Source: Candidatus Woesearchaeota archaeon
Lineage (GTDB): Archaea > Nanobdellota > Nanobdellia > Woesearchaeales > GW2011-AR9
NCBI GenBank assembly: GCA_018696595.1
Contig: JABHQW010000005.1
Coordinates: 1-64,000 of the forward strand
Length of the DNA stretch: 64,000 bases
Direction of reading: 5' to 3'
Made by a program: the position numbers and the translations under genes. This document shows, in pieces, positions 34,451 to 43,769 of this stretch (within the stretch, counting starts at the first letter, position 1; the number at the start of each line of letters is the position of its first letter). The notes under the pieces are model-generated. The model saw only the letters and a list, made by a program, of their open reading frames with translations. It had not been told where the DNA came from and did not search any database.

Positions 34451-37024
34451 ATGGCAAATGTAGAAAAAACAATAAAAGGATTACTATCTAAATTTAACGC
34501 CAGAGAATCTTATGAAACTAGAAAAATTGTTTTTTGGTATGATACAGATAAAACAGCAAAAGAAGAAGATATCAAAGAAATTCAATCAGAACTAGAAAAA
34601 CAAGATATTAAAATAGTAATCTTAAAAAATAACTTTTTTGAAATAAAAAAGATTATAGAACATGACAATCCAGAATCTAACTTCCTAGTTTATTCTCAAG
34701 AAAACGAAAAGAAATATGAAGAAAATTGGTTATTAGATGTTCAATTATACTCAACAAGGTTTGAAAATAGCCGAGTTGCAGATGTAAAAAGTATTTTTAA
34801 TATAGATGGATCCAAATTGGATAAATTTATTGATGCACATTATAACTTTTTTCAAAGCAAAACAAGAGTTGAGCTATTAATACAACTCTATCATCCCTCA
34901 TGGGATGAAAGTGATTTTGAAAAAGGATTATTAGCAGTTATAACAAGAACAAAAGTTCTTGATACAAATAGTATTGTTAGGAATTTATTAATAAAGTCAT
35001 TAGAAGAACAAGAAAATGAATTTTGGTTGGATATTGAAAAGTATAACATTTCTTCTTCGTTTTGGGATTTAGTAAAAAATACTTATGGATATAAATCAGA
35101 TTATCCAAAGCTATCAAAATTATTTTATAGTTTTATAGTAACACATATTGAATATCATACAAAAACAATCCTTAAAGGATATAATTCATATATTAATGAA
35201 AGAAAAAATGATTGTGAAGTATTTTTAAACAGTTGGATTAGAGATTCTGAAAATCTAAAAGCATATCAAGAATATGCATCTCATTTTGAAGAATCAAATT
35301 TTGATGATTTAAGATCTCAATTTGATAAAAAGACTAATAAGGATATCTGTGAGGCTGAAGCATTGGAATTCTTTGATAAAGCTTTGATCATAAACATTTC
35401 AAATCAGTTGTCTAATAATGGTCAGAATTATTCATCATATAAAGAATTAATAGAACATAGAAAAGGAAAGGTTTGGTATAAAAATTATAAGCCAGTATAT
35501 CAAGCATTAGATAGTGCTATTTCTTTATTTGAATTTATTTCAGGAGAAAAGATTGATCCTAATTCATTATCTAAATTATATTCCTTATACAAAACTAAAT
35601 ATCATAAAGCAGATTATTATTATAGAAAATTCTATGAGCATTTTGATCAATGTAAAAGTGACATACTTAAGAAGAAATTGCGTTCTGAAGTAGAAAAGAT
35701 ATATCATAACAAATTTTTAGATAGATTTATTGAAATTTGGACAAATGCAGTAACTTCTGAAAATAAAAAGGATTGGAGTATTGGATCTAATTCAACACAA
35801 AATGAGTTTTATGATTTGTATGTTAAAAAGTATGCATCTAAAAAAAATAAAGTAGTAATTATAATTTCTGATGCTTTGAGATATGAAGTTGCAAATGAAT
35901 TAAAAAATAAATTAAATGTCCAATTAAGGGGGTCAACAGAGATTAAAGACTTAGTTGGAGTAGTTCCTTCTTGTACTAAAATTGGTATGGCTTCATTATT
36001 ACCTCACAAAACTTTAAACTATAATCAAGGAACAGTATCCTGCGATGGTATTAACACTCAAGGAATCAAAAATAGAGAAAAAATACTACAAAACAAGAAT
36101 AATGATTCAATAGCAATTAATTACAAAGAATTAATTAGACTAACACGACAACAAACAAGAGATTTATTTAGAGGAATGAATGTAGTATACATTTATCATA
36201 ATAAGATTGATGATGTTGGTGATAATGCTAATTCAGAAAATGAAGTATTTAGTGCATGTAAGAATGCAATTGATGAAATAAAAACTTTAATCAATGATTT
36301 AACTAATTCAATTTCATTAGCAAATATAATTGTAACTGCAGATCATGGGTTTATATATAAGAGAGAAACATTAAAAGATGTAGATAAAGTTGAATTGAAC
36401 AGATTTAATAGAACAAATATTGTTGATTCTTCAAAAAGATATGTTGTTACTAATGAAAATATCGATATGGATAATGTTCATAAATTCTCGTTAGATTATG
36501 CAGAAGGAGATCTTTTAGTATATGTACCTAAAGGTAATTTGAGATTTAAAACTCAAGGTGCTGGAGTTAACTTTGTTCATGGAGGAATAACTCCTCAAGA
36601 AATAACAATTCCTGTCTTAGTGTATAAACATACTAGATCTGACAAAGATTTAGATAAAAAGAATGTTAAACATGGATATGTGAATGTAACTTTATTAAAT
36701 ACTTCTAGAAAAATAACCACTAACATAACTCCAATTAACTTGTATCAAACTGAGAAAGTAACTGAAAAATTAAAACCAATTAAATGCAAAATTTCTTTGA
36801 TTGATCCAGATACTAAAGAAAAAGTTAGTGATGAAAAAACATTAATTATTGATAGCGGTTCAGAAAATCCAGATAGAAGAAAATACAATACAAATCTTAC
36901 ACTTAAATCATCTGTTGAAAATAAAAAACATCTATTAAGGATATTAAAAGTTGAAGAGGAAAAAGAAGAATTAATTCAATTTGATATAGATTTAGCTATG
37001 ACAAATGATTTTGATGATTTTTAG
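34451..37024 (+). CDS. pglZ: PglZ, alkaline-phosphatase-superfamily BREX protein
   Basis: The start is the ATG at 34451, two bases after the pglX stop; the track used an upstream start inside pglX. The 857-aa protein has a variable N-terminal half and a PglZ domain: VVIIISDALRYEVANELK near residue 470 (metal-site Asp) and NIIVTADHGFIYKRETL near residue 620 (DHG metal ligands). A further block, GDLLVYVPKGNLRF, is followed by FVHGGITPQEITIPVLVY. PglZ is an essential hydrolase of all BREX systems. A C-terminal beta domain follows. The gene is intact and in the standard order. Confidence 0.93.
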   Translation: MANVEKTIKGLLSKFNARESYETRKIVFWYDTDKTAKEEDIKEIQSELEKQDIKIVILKNNFFEIKKIIEHDNPESNFLVYSQENEKKYEENWLLDVQLYSTRFENSRVADVKSIFNIDGSKLDKFIDAHYNFFQSKTRVELLIQLYHPSWDESDFEKGLLAVITRTKVLDTNSIVRNLLIKSLEEQENEFWLDIEKYNISSSFWDLVKNTYGYKSDYPKLSKLFYSFIVTHIEYHTKTILKGYNSYINERKNDCEVFLNSWIRDSENLKAYQEYASHFEESNFDDLRSQFDKKTNKDICEAEALEFFDKALIINISNQLSNNGQNYSSYKELIEHRKGKVWYKNYKPVYQALDSAISLFEFISGEKIDPNSLSKLYSLYKTKYHKADYYYRKFYEHFDQCKSDILKKKLRSEVEKIYHNKFLDRFIEIWTNAVTSENKKDWSIGSNSTQNEFYDLYVKKYASKKNKVVIIISDALRYEVANELKNKLNVQLRGSTEIKDLVGVVPSCTKIGMASLLPHKTLNYNQGTVSCDGINTQGIKNREKILQNKNNDSIAINYKELIRLTRQQTRDLFRGMNVVYIYHNKIDDVGDNANSENEVFSACKNAIDEIKTLINDLTNSISLANIIVTADHGFIYKRETLKDVDKVELNRFNRTNIVDSSKRYVVTNENIDMDNVHKFSLDYAEGDLLVYVPKGNLRFKTQGAGVNFVHGGITPQEITIPVLVYKHTRSDKDLDKKNVKHGYVNVTLLNTSRKITTNITPINLYQTEKVTEKLKPIKCKISLIDPDTKEKVSDEKTLIIDSGSENPDRRKYNTNLTLKSSVENKKHLLRILKVEEEKEELIQFDIDLAMTNDFDDF

Positions 37025-37036
37025 GAGGGTAAAAAA

Positions 37037-39067
37037 ATGGTCGAACAAGATACTGATATAAAATTAAACGAAGTATTTGCAGGAAAAGTAGTGAGGAAAG
37101 ATTTAACTAAAACTTTAGGTAAAAGTGAAAATGTTCCAATATATGTAATAGAGTATCTTTTAGGGCAATATTGTGCAACTGATGACGATAATATCATAAA
37201 AGAAGGATTACAAAAAGTTAAAAATATTTTAGCAGATAACTTTGTTCGACCAGATGAAGCTGAAAAAGTAAAATCAAATATCAGGGAAAAAGGATACTAT
37301 ACTGTCATTGATAAAGTCACAGTTAAATTAAATGAAAGACGAGATGTTTATGAAGCAGAATTTTCAAATTTGGGATTAAAGGGTGTTGAAGTAGAACCAA
37401 ATGATGTTAAAAGATTTGAAAAACTTCTTTGCGGAGGTATTTGGTGCATTCTTAAAATAAGCTATTCAACTGAAGAATCTAAAAATCCATTTATTATTGA
37501 AAGTTTAAAACCAATTCAAATTGCTAGTATGAAAATTCAGGAGTTTATAGATGCGAGGGAAAAATTCCAGACTGAAGAGTGGATTGATGTTATTTTAAGA
37601 TCTATAGGGATGGAACCAACTCAATTAGAAGAGAAAACTAAATGGCATATCCTGGAAAGACTTGTACCTTTAATAGAGAATAATTATAATTTAGTAGAAC
37701 TTGGCCCAAGAAGTACAGGAAAATCTCATGTTTACAAAGAAATTTCTGCCAATTCTATTTTAATGTCTGGTGGTCAAACTACAGTTGCAAATCTATTCTA
37801 TAATATGTCCACTAGAAAAATAGGTCTTGTGGGTTATTGGGATGTAGTTGCATTTGATGAAGTTGCAGGAATGAACTTTAAAGATAAAGATGGAATTCAA
37901 ATCATGAAAGATTATATGGCATCAGGATCATTTGCAAGAGGAAAAGAGGAAAAGAATGCTAATGCTTCAATAGTATTTGTAGGTAATATTAATCAAAGCG
38001 TTTCATCATTGTTAAAAACTGCACATCTATTTCAACCATTTCCAGAATCTATGAATAATGATAGTGCTTTCTTTGATAGGATTCATTACTATTTACCTGG
38101 ATGGGAAGTTCCAAAATTTAAACCAGAACATTTCACAGATAGATATGGATTTATTGTTGATTATTTTGCAGAATTTCTAAGGGAAATGAGAAAAAGAAAT
38201 TTTAGTGATCAAATTAGTAGCTATTTCAAACTTGGTAATAACCTAAATCAAAGAGATGTAATTGCAGTTACAAAAACATTCTCTGGATTAATGAAATTAT
38301 TGTATCCTAATCAAAAAGCAACTAAAGAAGAAATACAACAAGTTCTTGAATATTCACTTGAAGGGAGAAGAAGAGTGAAAGAACAACTAAAGAGAATGGG
38401 AGGGATGGAATTCTTTGATGTTAATTTTTCATATATAGATAATGAAACTTTAGAAGAACATTTTGTAAGTGTGCCTGAATCAGGAGGAAACAAATTAATT
38501 CCTGAAGGAGTTATGAATCCAGGACATATATTCACAGTAGGATATGCTAATGGTACAAAAATAGGTGTCTATAAACTTGAATTACAAGTAGTTAATGGAA
38601 CAGGAAAATTTGAAAAATCTGGTTTAAACTCTAATGCCAAAGCAAAAGAAGCCGCAAATACTGCAATAAATTATTTTAAAGCAAATGCTAAAAACATTAG
38701 CCAAATGATCAAGTATAAAGAAAAAGATTATTTCTTACACATACAAGATCAGTATGGTGTTGGTCTAACTTCAGACATTGCTCTTGCATACTTCATTAGT
38801 TTATGCTCTGGATCATTAAATAAGCCAGTAGATGAACAATTAGTGGTGTTAGGTACTATGACTATAGGTGGATCTATTAATTCAATAGAGAACCTAGCAG
38901 ATCAATTACAAATATGTTTGGAAGCAGGAGCAAAGAAAATATTATTGCCTATGTCTTCTGCAGGAAAAATGTCTTCAGTACCTCCGGAATTATTTAGTAA
39001 ATTTCAAATTGCATTTTATTCAGACCCAATAGATGCAGTTTACAAAGCATTGGGGTTTAATCATTAG
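37037..39067 (+). CDS. brxL: BrxL, Lon-like AAA+ BREX protein
   Basis: A strong SD (AGGAGGG) precedes the ATG. The 676-aa protein has the BrxL layout: N-terminal region, AAA+ core with Walker A LGPRSTGKSHVYKEI near residue 225 and Walker B VVAFDEVAGMNF near residue 272, and a C-terminal Lon-protease-like domain with LGTMTIGGSINSIENLADQL and GAKKILLPMSSAGK. Aligned by eye with E. coli Lon, the position of the catalytic Lys722 (GLKEK) falls on Gln in NLADQ, so protease activity is doubtful. BrxL is the type 1 BREX effector thought to act on invading DNA. It is in the same operon, 12 nt after pglZ. Confidence 0.92.
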   Translation: MVEQDTDIKLNEVFAGKVVRKDLTKTLGKSENVPIYVIEYLLGQYCATDDDNIIKEGLQKVKNILADNFVRPDEAEKVKSNIREKGYYTVIDKVTVKLNERRDVYEAEFSNLGLKGVEVEPNDVKRFEKLLCGGIWCILKISYSTEESKNPFIIESLKPIQIASMKIQEFIDAREKFQTEEWIDVILRSIGMEPTQLEEKTKWHILERLVPLIENNYNLVELGPRSTGKSHVYKEISANSILMSGGQTTVANLFYNMSTRKIGLVGYWDVVAFDEVAGMNFKDKDGIQIMKDYMASGSFARGKEEKNANASIVFVGNINQSVSSLLKTAHLFQPFPESMNNDSAFFDRIHYYLPGWEVPKFKPEHFTDRYGFIVDYFAEFLREMRKRNFSDQISSYFKLGNNLNQRDVIAVTKTFSGLMKLLYPNQKATKEEIQQVLEYSLEGRRRVKEQLKRMGGMEFFDVNFSYIDNETLEEHFVSVPESGGNKLIPEGVMNPGHIFTVGYANGTKIGVYKLELQVVNGTGKFEKSGLNSNAKAKEAANTAINYFKANAKNISQMIKYKEKDYFLHIQDQYGVGLTSDIALAYFISLCSGSLNKPVDEQLVVLGTMTIGGSINSIENLADQLQICLEAGAKKILLPMSSAGKMSSVPPELFSKFQIAFYSDPIDAVYKALGFNH

Positions 39068-39075
39068 ATGTTAAA

Positions 39076-42000
39076 ATGACAAACGAAATAAAAACTCAAG
39101 TGGATAAAGCATGTGTGATACTTGCAGGTGCAGGAACTGGTAAATCTTACACTATTAAACAAAAAGCCAAATATCTCGTTGAAGAATTAAAGTATAATCC
39201 TGAAGAAATCCTTTGTCTTACTTTTTCAAATGAAGCAACTAATTCACTAAAGAAAGGAATGCAAGAAGAGATTAATTCAACAGAAGATGTTGATGTTAAA
39301 ACATTTCATGCATTTTGTGCAGATATATTAAGAGAAGAAGGTCATTTAGTTGGCGTTCAAGAAGGTTTTGAGATATTGCTTCCTGATGATGCTAAGATTT
39401 TTATGCATAAATATTTAGAAATTAAACCTTATTGGTCAAACAGATACATAAACACAATATCTACTGCAAAAGATTTTGGTATTAGTATAGATGATATTAA
39501 AGGACATTTGAATAAATTAAAAGAGAACTTGTCTGGAGATAATCTTGAAGAACAAACAACTGAAATGAAAGTTGAATTAAAAACTCTTTATCTTGAAGAA
39601 AACACTAAAGAACTTAGGGAGCGAAAAAAAGAAATACAACAATTCTTGAAGGGATTTGATAATTATTCTAGATTAAAAGAATTTATCAAAGCATGGGATG
39701 ATTTTGACAATTTAAAAAAAGAAAAAAATTATCTTGATTTTTCAGATCTTAATTTTTTTACATTAAAATTATTTAGAGAATTTGGTGCAAAAAAAGATAA
39801 ATACAAATATGTATTTATAGACGAATTTCAAGATACAAATAAATTACAATTTGAGTTAATAGAATTCATTGCAGGACAAAATATCACAGTAGTTGGAGAT
39901 CCAAATCAATCAATTTATGGGTTTAGAGGATCGTATAAAGAAAGTTTTGAACATTTTAAGAAAGTTTTCAAAGTAGAAGAAGTTCATAAACTTGATAAAA
40001 GTTGGAGATCACCAAATCAAATTCTTAATGCATCTCATGAATTAATAAAAAATAATTATGAAAATCCTGAAGATTGTATTAACATTCAAAATGCTAATGG
40101 GGATGAAGGCGATAAAGTTAATGTAATTGAACTTGTAAATAAATATGAAGAAGCTAGATATATTGCTGATTTAGTGCAGAAAAAGATAGATGAAGGAATT
40201 TCTAAAGATGAAATTTGTATTCTTCATAGAACTCATAAACAAGCTGAAGAAATAAAAAAAGCATTAGAACTTAAGAACATACAATTTATTTCAGCAGGAA
40301 AAATAGATCTACTTCAAAAAAGAGAGATAAGGACAGTAATAGGATATTTAAGCATATTATCAAATTTAATTAATAGATCTGGTACTGGGGAACAGTCATG
40401 GTGGGATTTATTTCATTTTCAAAATACATTAAGTCCAGAAGACTCAGTTAAAATTGGAAGATATCTTAAAAAACATAACAAACATGAAATGCCTATAGAA
40501 GATCAAATAGGGATCGATGAATTATTATTAAATTCTATCTCAGAGTTGAACCTATCGAATGAAGCAAAAGTAATTATAAAAAGAGTAGTTGATCTGTTAA
40601 GAGAAATACTTAAATCTTCAAACAAGCCATTACCAGAGATAATCCTTGATATATTTGAAATTTCTGGATTGAATAGGGCTTTTAGTCATCAAAGAAATAT
40701 TCAGAACATTGAAAGTTTAATGAATTTAAAAAAATTCTATGAAATTGCGAAGAATTATTATAATTTACATGAAAAAAATCTAACTGAATTTATTAAGTAT
40801 CTAGAAATGGTTGACACTTTAGGAGTTAGTATAGATGCATCAAAAATATTACACATTGATGCTGTTAGATTAATGACGATTCATGCGTCAAAAGGATTGG
40901 AATTTGATGTAATTATAACTTGTAATCTTGCAAAAGATAGATTCCCTGTTGGTAGGACAAGGAATGAACCATTAATTCCTAAAGAATTGTTACCAGATTT
41001 CAAGGCACAAATAGATGATTGGAAAGAAGAAGGTCTTAATGAAAAGGAAATTGAAAAGAAAATAAAAGATTATGATAAGTCTATTCAATTATTTGAAGAA
41101 AGAAGACTTTGTTATGTAGCTTGGACTAGGGCTAAGAAGGAATTACATTTAACTTATGCAAGAAGTTATAATGATGAACCAGATTCAACGACAAAATCAA
41201 TTTTTTTAGACGAAATAAAATATACTGAAACTTGTGAATTTGTAAAAGATGATGAAGAAAAATCATTATTGATTGCACCAAATTCTAATTATGAAATTTA
41301 CAAATCTATGTTAAAAAATCAATTAATGAACTCTTTAGATACTGAAGGCGTAGATGATTTGAAGAAAAGATTAATCACTTATTTGGTTTGTAGGGATAAA
41401 AAATTAATTGAGGATGATTCATCAGATAAAGCTGAATTACAAAGGCATTTAGATAAATGTAATGAAGATGTATCTGGAATTAAATTTAATTCTTCAGATT
41501 TTACATTTAGTCCAACAGCATTAATTGAATATTCGGAATGTCCAAAAAAGTTTGAACTTAGCAAGATATATCAAATGCCTCAAAGAGGAGATTTTGAATC
41601 AGACGGTGGAGGGGCATCACTTGGATCTTTTATTCATAAAGTCTTAGAATTAGGAGTAGATCAAAAAACAGACAAATTGGAAGGATATATTGAATTAGCA
41701 AAGAAATTAGTTAAAGATAATGAATGGGAATCAATAAATATTAATGATGCAATTCCTTTAATTGAAATATTCTGGGAGAGAAATAAAAATAAAATAAATG
41801 AAAACTCCAAAACTGAATTAAAACTGCCTGTAGAAATCGAAGGTTTTAGATTTTTTGGCCTTGCAGATAGAGTAGATACATTGGATGATGGAACAGTTGA
41901 AATTGTGGATTATAAAACAAATAAAGATGCGATACCTCCTAAAAAAAGGGCATTGCAATTAGGTTTTTACGCATTAGCTCTTCAATCAAAAGGATTCAAA

Positions 42001-42252
42001 GTTTCAAAATTAACATTAGATATGTTAAAACTTGATAAACCAATTGAAATGAAAATTGAAGGTGATGAAGTTATTGCAGTATTGGGTTGTAATAAATCAG
42101 CCAATTTCAAATTATCAGAATTAAAAGCAGAAATAGTTGAATTAACAAAAAGTATAAAGAACGATTATGAACATTCGTTTGATTGTACTGATGATGAAAA
42201 TTCATGTAGATTTTGTGGGTATAAATTTTATTGCCCTAAGTGGGATGAATAA
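39076..42252 (+). CDS. UvrD-family helicase with C-terminal RecB-like nuclease and Fe-S cluster
   Basis: The 1058-aa protein has a superfamily 1 helicase core: Walker A LAGAGTGKSYTIK, DEFQDTNKLQFELI, VVGDPNQSIYGFRG, and TIHASKGLEFDVIITC. From about residue 815 it has a PD-(D/E)XK nuclease domain with GSFIHKVLELG, ADRVDTLDDGTVEIVDYKTN and a four-Cys set (SECPKKFE, then SCRFCGYKFYC), as in AddB/Dna2-type Fe-S nucleases. It would unwind and cut DNA ends. It starts 8 nt after brxL and closes the BREX operon, where a DNA-degrading accessory is plausible. Helicases occur in other BREX types (BrxHI/HII), but a UvrD-RecB fusion is not part of the core type 1 set as I know it. Confidence 0.88.
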   Translation: MTNEIKTQVDKACVILAGAGTGKSYTIKQKAKYLVEELKYNPEEILCLTFSNEATNSLKKGMQEEINSTEDVDVKTFHAFCADILREEGHLVGVQEGFEILLPDDAKIFMHKYLEIKPYWSNRYINTISTAKDFGISIDDIKGHLNKLKENLSGDNLEEQTTEMKVELKTLYLEENTKELRERKKEIQQFLKGFDNYSRLKEFIKAWDDFDNLKKEKNYLDFSDLNFFTLKLFREFGAKKDKYKYVFIDEFQDTNKLQFELIEFIAGQNITVVGDPNQSIYGFRGSYKESFEHFKKVFKVEEVHKLDKSWRSPNQILNASHELIKNNYENPEDCINIQNANGDEGDKVNVIELVNKYEEARYIADLVQKKIDEGISKDEICILHRTHKQAEEIKKALELKNIQFISAGKIDLLQKREIRTVIGYLSILSNLINRSGTGEQSWWDLFHFQNTLSPEDSVKIGRYLKKHNKHEMPIEDQIGIDELLLNSISELNLSNEAKVIIKRVVDLLREILKSSNKPLPEIILDIFEISGLNRAFSHQRNIQNIESLMNLKKFYEIAKNYYNLHEKNLTEFIKYLEMVDTLGVSIDASKILHIDAVRLMTIHASKGLEFDVIITCNLAKDRFPVGRTRNEPLIPKELLPDFKAQIDDWKEEGLNEKEIEKKIKDYDKSIQLFEERRLCYVAWTRAKKELHLTYARSYNDEPDSTTKSIFLDEIKYTETCEFVKDDEEKSLLIAPNSNYEIYKSMLKNQLMNSLDTEGVDDLKKRLITYLVCRDKKLIEDDSSDKAELQRHLDKCNEDVSGIKFNSSDFTFSPTALIEYSECPKKFELSKIYQMPQRGDFESDGGGASLGSFIHKVLELGVDQKTDKLEGYIELAKKLVKDNEWESININDAIPLIEIFWERNKNKINENSKTELKLPVEIEGFRFFGLADRVDTLDDGTVEIVDYKTNKDAIPPKKRALQLGFYALALQSKGFKVSKLTLDMLKLDKPIEMKIEGDEVIAVLGCNKSANFKLSELKAEIVELTKSIKNDYEHSFDCTDDENSCRFCGYKFYCPKWDE

Positions 42253-42280
42253 AATTATTAATAATTAAGAGGTGTTTATT

Positions 42281-42514
42281 ATGGATAAAAAAGAGGAAAT
42301 TCGTAAAAAAACTTTAGAAGAATTGGAATCTATGAAGGATAATGTAGATAATGCAATTAAGAATATTAAAAATTTCGAAGGAGTTGATTTTGGATATGAA
42401 GTTATGCAAAATGGTGCGTTTATAACAAATATAAAAAATATTATGGATCTATTAAAAGATGATAGATCATTTAATGGTGATTTTTGGGTAATAAAGAATG
42501 AAAAAATAGATTGA
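42281..42514 (+). CDS. Small charged helical protein, 77 aa
   Basis: The start is the ATG at 42281 with SD AGAGGTG (the track used a GTG three codons earlier). The protein has a helical, acidic/basic N-terminus (EEIRKKTLEELESMKDNVDN) and a C-terminal segment with FGYEVMQNGAFITNIK. It follows the helicase-nuclease gene in the same direction by 28 nt, so it is the last gene of the BREX transcript. It could be an island-specific accessory factor; no family is recognised. Confidence 0.55.
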   Translation: MDKKEEIRKKTLEELESMKDNVDNAIKNIKNFEGVDFGYEVMQNGAFITNIKNIMDLLKDDRSFNGDFWVIKNEKID

Positions 42515-42520
42515 ACAAGT

Positions 42521-43294
42521 TTAGTTATACAAAACAATAATCTCAAATTCTTCTTTATCATGATTAATCGCTTGCCAAAGAATATTACATTCTGAATTTA
42601 ATTTCTCAGTACAGATCTCTGCAATTTTATTTATTTCATCCAGAGAAGTATTTTGTGGAACTTTCATAGCAATAAGGTAGTTTGATATGCCTTCATCCTT
42701 TTTTATCAGTTCGTTTAGTTCAGAGGGTTGTTTGAACGAAAAATACGACATCTCACAAGCTTTGTCTAAGACTGATTTATGAACATCAATGAAATCAAGT
42801 CCACAAAGTCCTATTCCAAACATTACTTTTTTCCATTCTCTAAAATTAGGATTTTTTGATAATTCTTCATTATTTTGAATTTTCAAATTAGGTAAATAAT
42901 ATCTATTAACAATGTCTCCTCTTTGAATGATTGTTTGAGCAATTGCGTTAAATTGGTTCTCGTATGATTCAGTTATTTGTGGTATTGGTAATTGATAAGG
43001 TTCTTCATTTTTCGCACCAAACCAACATCCTTCAATTGTTGAAACAAATTTATCATCTTGCTTCGCAATCTTTAACAAAATTAATCCATCAGAAAAAGTT
43101 ATGCTATCATCTTCCCAAGATTCAACATCAAGTTCGTGAGGTATTTCAAATTCTTTATCATTTTGTATATCATTAAGAATCTTAAATACAACTTCTTTGT
43201 TTTCTGGTTTTTCTTCTAATAGTATATGGGCAGTATTAACTACTTCTTCTTTCAAATCTTGATATTTCATTAGTGGATCTGTATATTCTGTCAT
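42521..43294 (-). CDS. Protein with FtsZ C-terminal-domain-like module, without GTPase domain (257 aa)
   Basis: The last 100 residues follow the order of the FtsZ C-terminal domain. KVMFGIGLCGLDFIDVHKSV recalls the FtsZ block MGIGxAxGxxRAxxAAxxA; next come ISNYLIAMKVPQNTSLDEIN (GAKGVLxNIxGGxDLxLxEV), AEICTEKLNSECNILWQAIN (the ANIIFGAVID block) and a final strand, EEFEIIVLYN. The GTP-binding signature GGGTGTG is absent, so the N-terminal 150 residues are a different, unrecognised domain. FtsZ homologues need both halves, so this may be a partner or decoy of host FtsZ, or a distant relative of another fold. This is inference from motif order, not a search. Confidence 0.5.
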   Translation of the reverse strand: MTEYTDPLMKYQDLKEEVVNTAHILLEEKPENKEVVFKILNDIQNDKEFEIPHELDVESWEDDSITFSDGLILLKIAKQDDKFVSTIEGCWFGAKNEEPYQLPIPQITESYENQFNAIAQTIIQRGDIVNRYYLPNLKIQNNEELSKNPNFREWKKVMFGIGLCGLDFIDVHKSVLDKACEMSYFSFKQPSELNELIKKDEGISNYLIAMKVPQNTSLDEINKIAEICTEKLNSECNILWQAINHDKEEFEIIVLYN

Positions 43295-43424
43295 TTTTTA
43301 TGCCTCAAAACTGTCAAAAACTGTTCCCTTTTCTATGTTTGATATATGGTTTTACCAAAGCAAAAGGGAAAACTAATCATAACTATATGAAAAGTTTAAC
43401 TACTAATAAAAGCTTTTGTTTTTT

Positions 43425-43769
43425 TCAGACTTTTATCACGATGGGGCTTTTTGGAATTTCATCCAGATTGATTATTTGCCAACCTCTACGCTTCCAATGT
43501 ATGACTAATCTTGATTTTACTGGAGGATTTGCTTTAGCTGTATCAATTAATTTCTGAAGTTGCTCTTTCATCTTTGTATCAACAGTCAGTTTTTCTTGTG
43601 AAGTGCTTTTCACTTCATCCAGATAGACTTGACCATCTTCAACAGAGATTACATCACAAACACCGAACTGTCCACAGCCACTTCCAGCAATCCTTTGTGC
43701 AAAACCAGAGCAATTCACAATCTTAACATATTTTCTTTCAGAGTCCTTGATATGTTTTTGTGAAATCAT
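43425..43769 (-). CDS. Hjc-like PD-(D/E)XK nuclease domain protein, 114 aa
   Basis: The sequence order matches archaeal Holliday-junction resolvase Hjc and small relatives: GFAQRIAGSGCGQFGVCDVI, with the Asp where PD is expected but Cys replacing Pro. LDEVKSTSQEK follows as the ExK catalytic pair, then KEQLQKLIDTAKANPPVKSRL, and last the strand LVIHWKRRGWQIINL. At 114 aa it is slightly shorter than Hjc (about 120-140). It overlaps the integrase gene by 4 nt (ATGA), so the two are made together. It may process recombination intermediates during integration or excision. Confidence 0.65.
   Translation of the reverse strand: MISQKHIKDSERKYVKIVNCSGFAQRIAGSGCGQFGVCDVISVEDGQVYLDEVKSTSQEKLTVDTKMKEQLQKLIDTAKANPPVKSRLVIHWKRRGWQIINLDEIPKSPIVIKV

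Noticed and set aside
42521-43294. Calling this gene ftsZ
   Set aside because: The GTP-binding signature and whole N-terminal GTPase domain are absent; only the C-terminal part resembles FtsZ.
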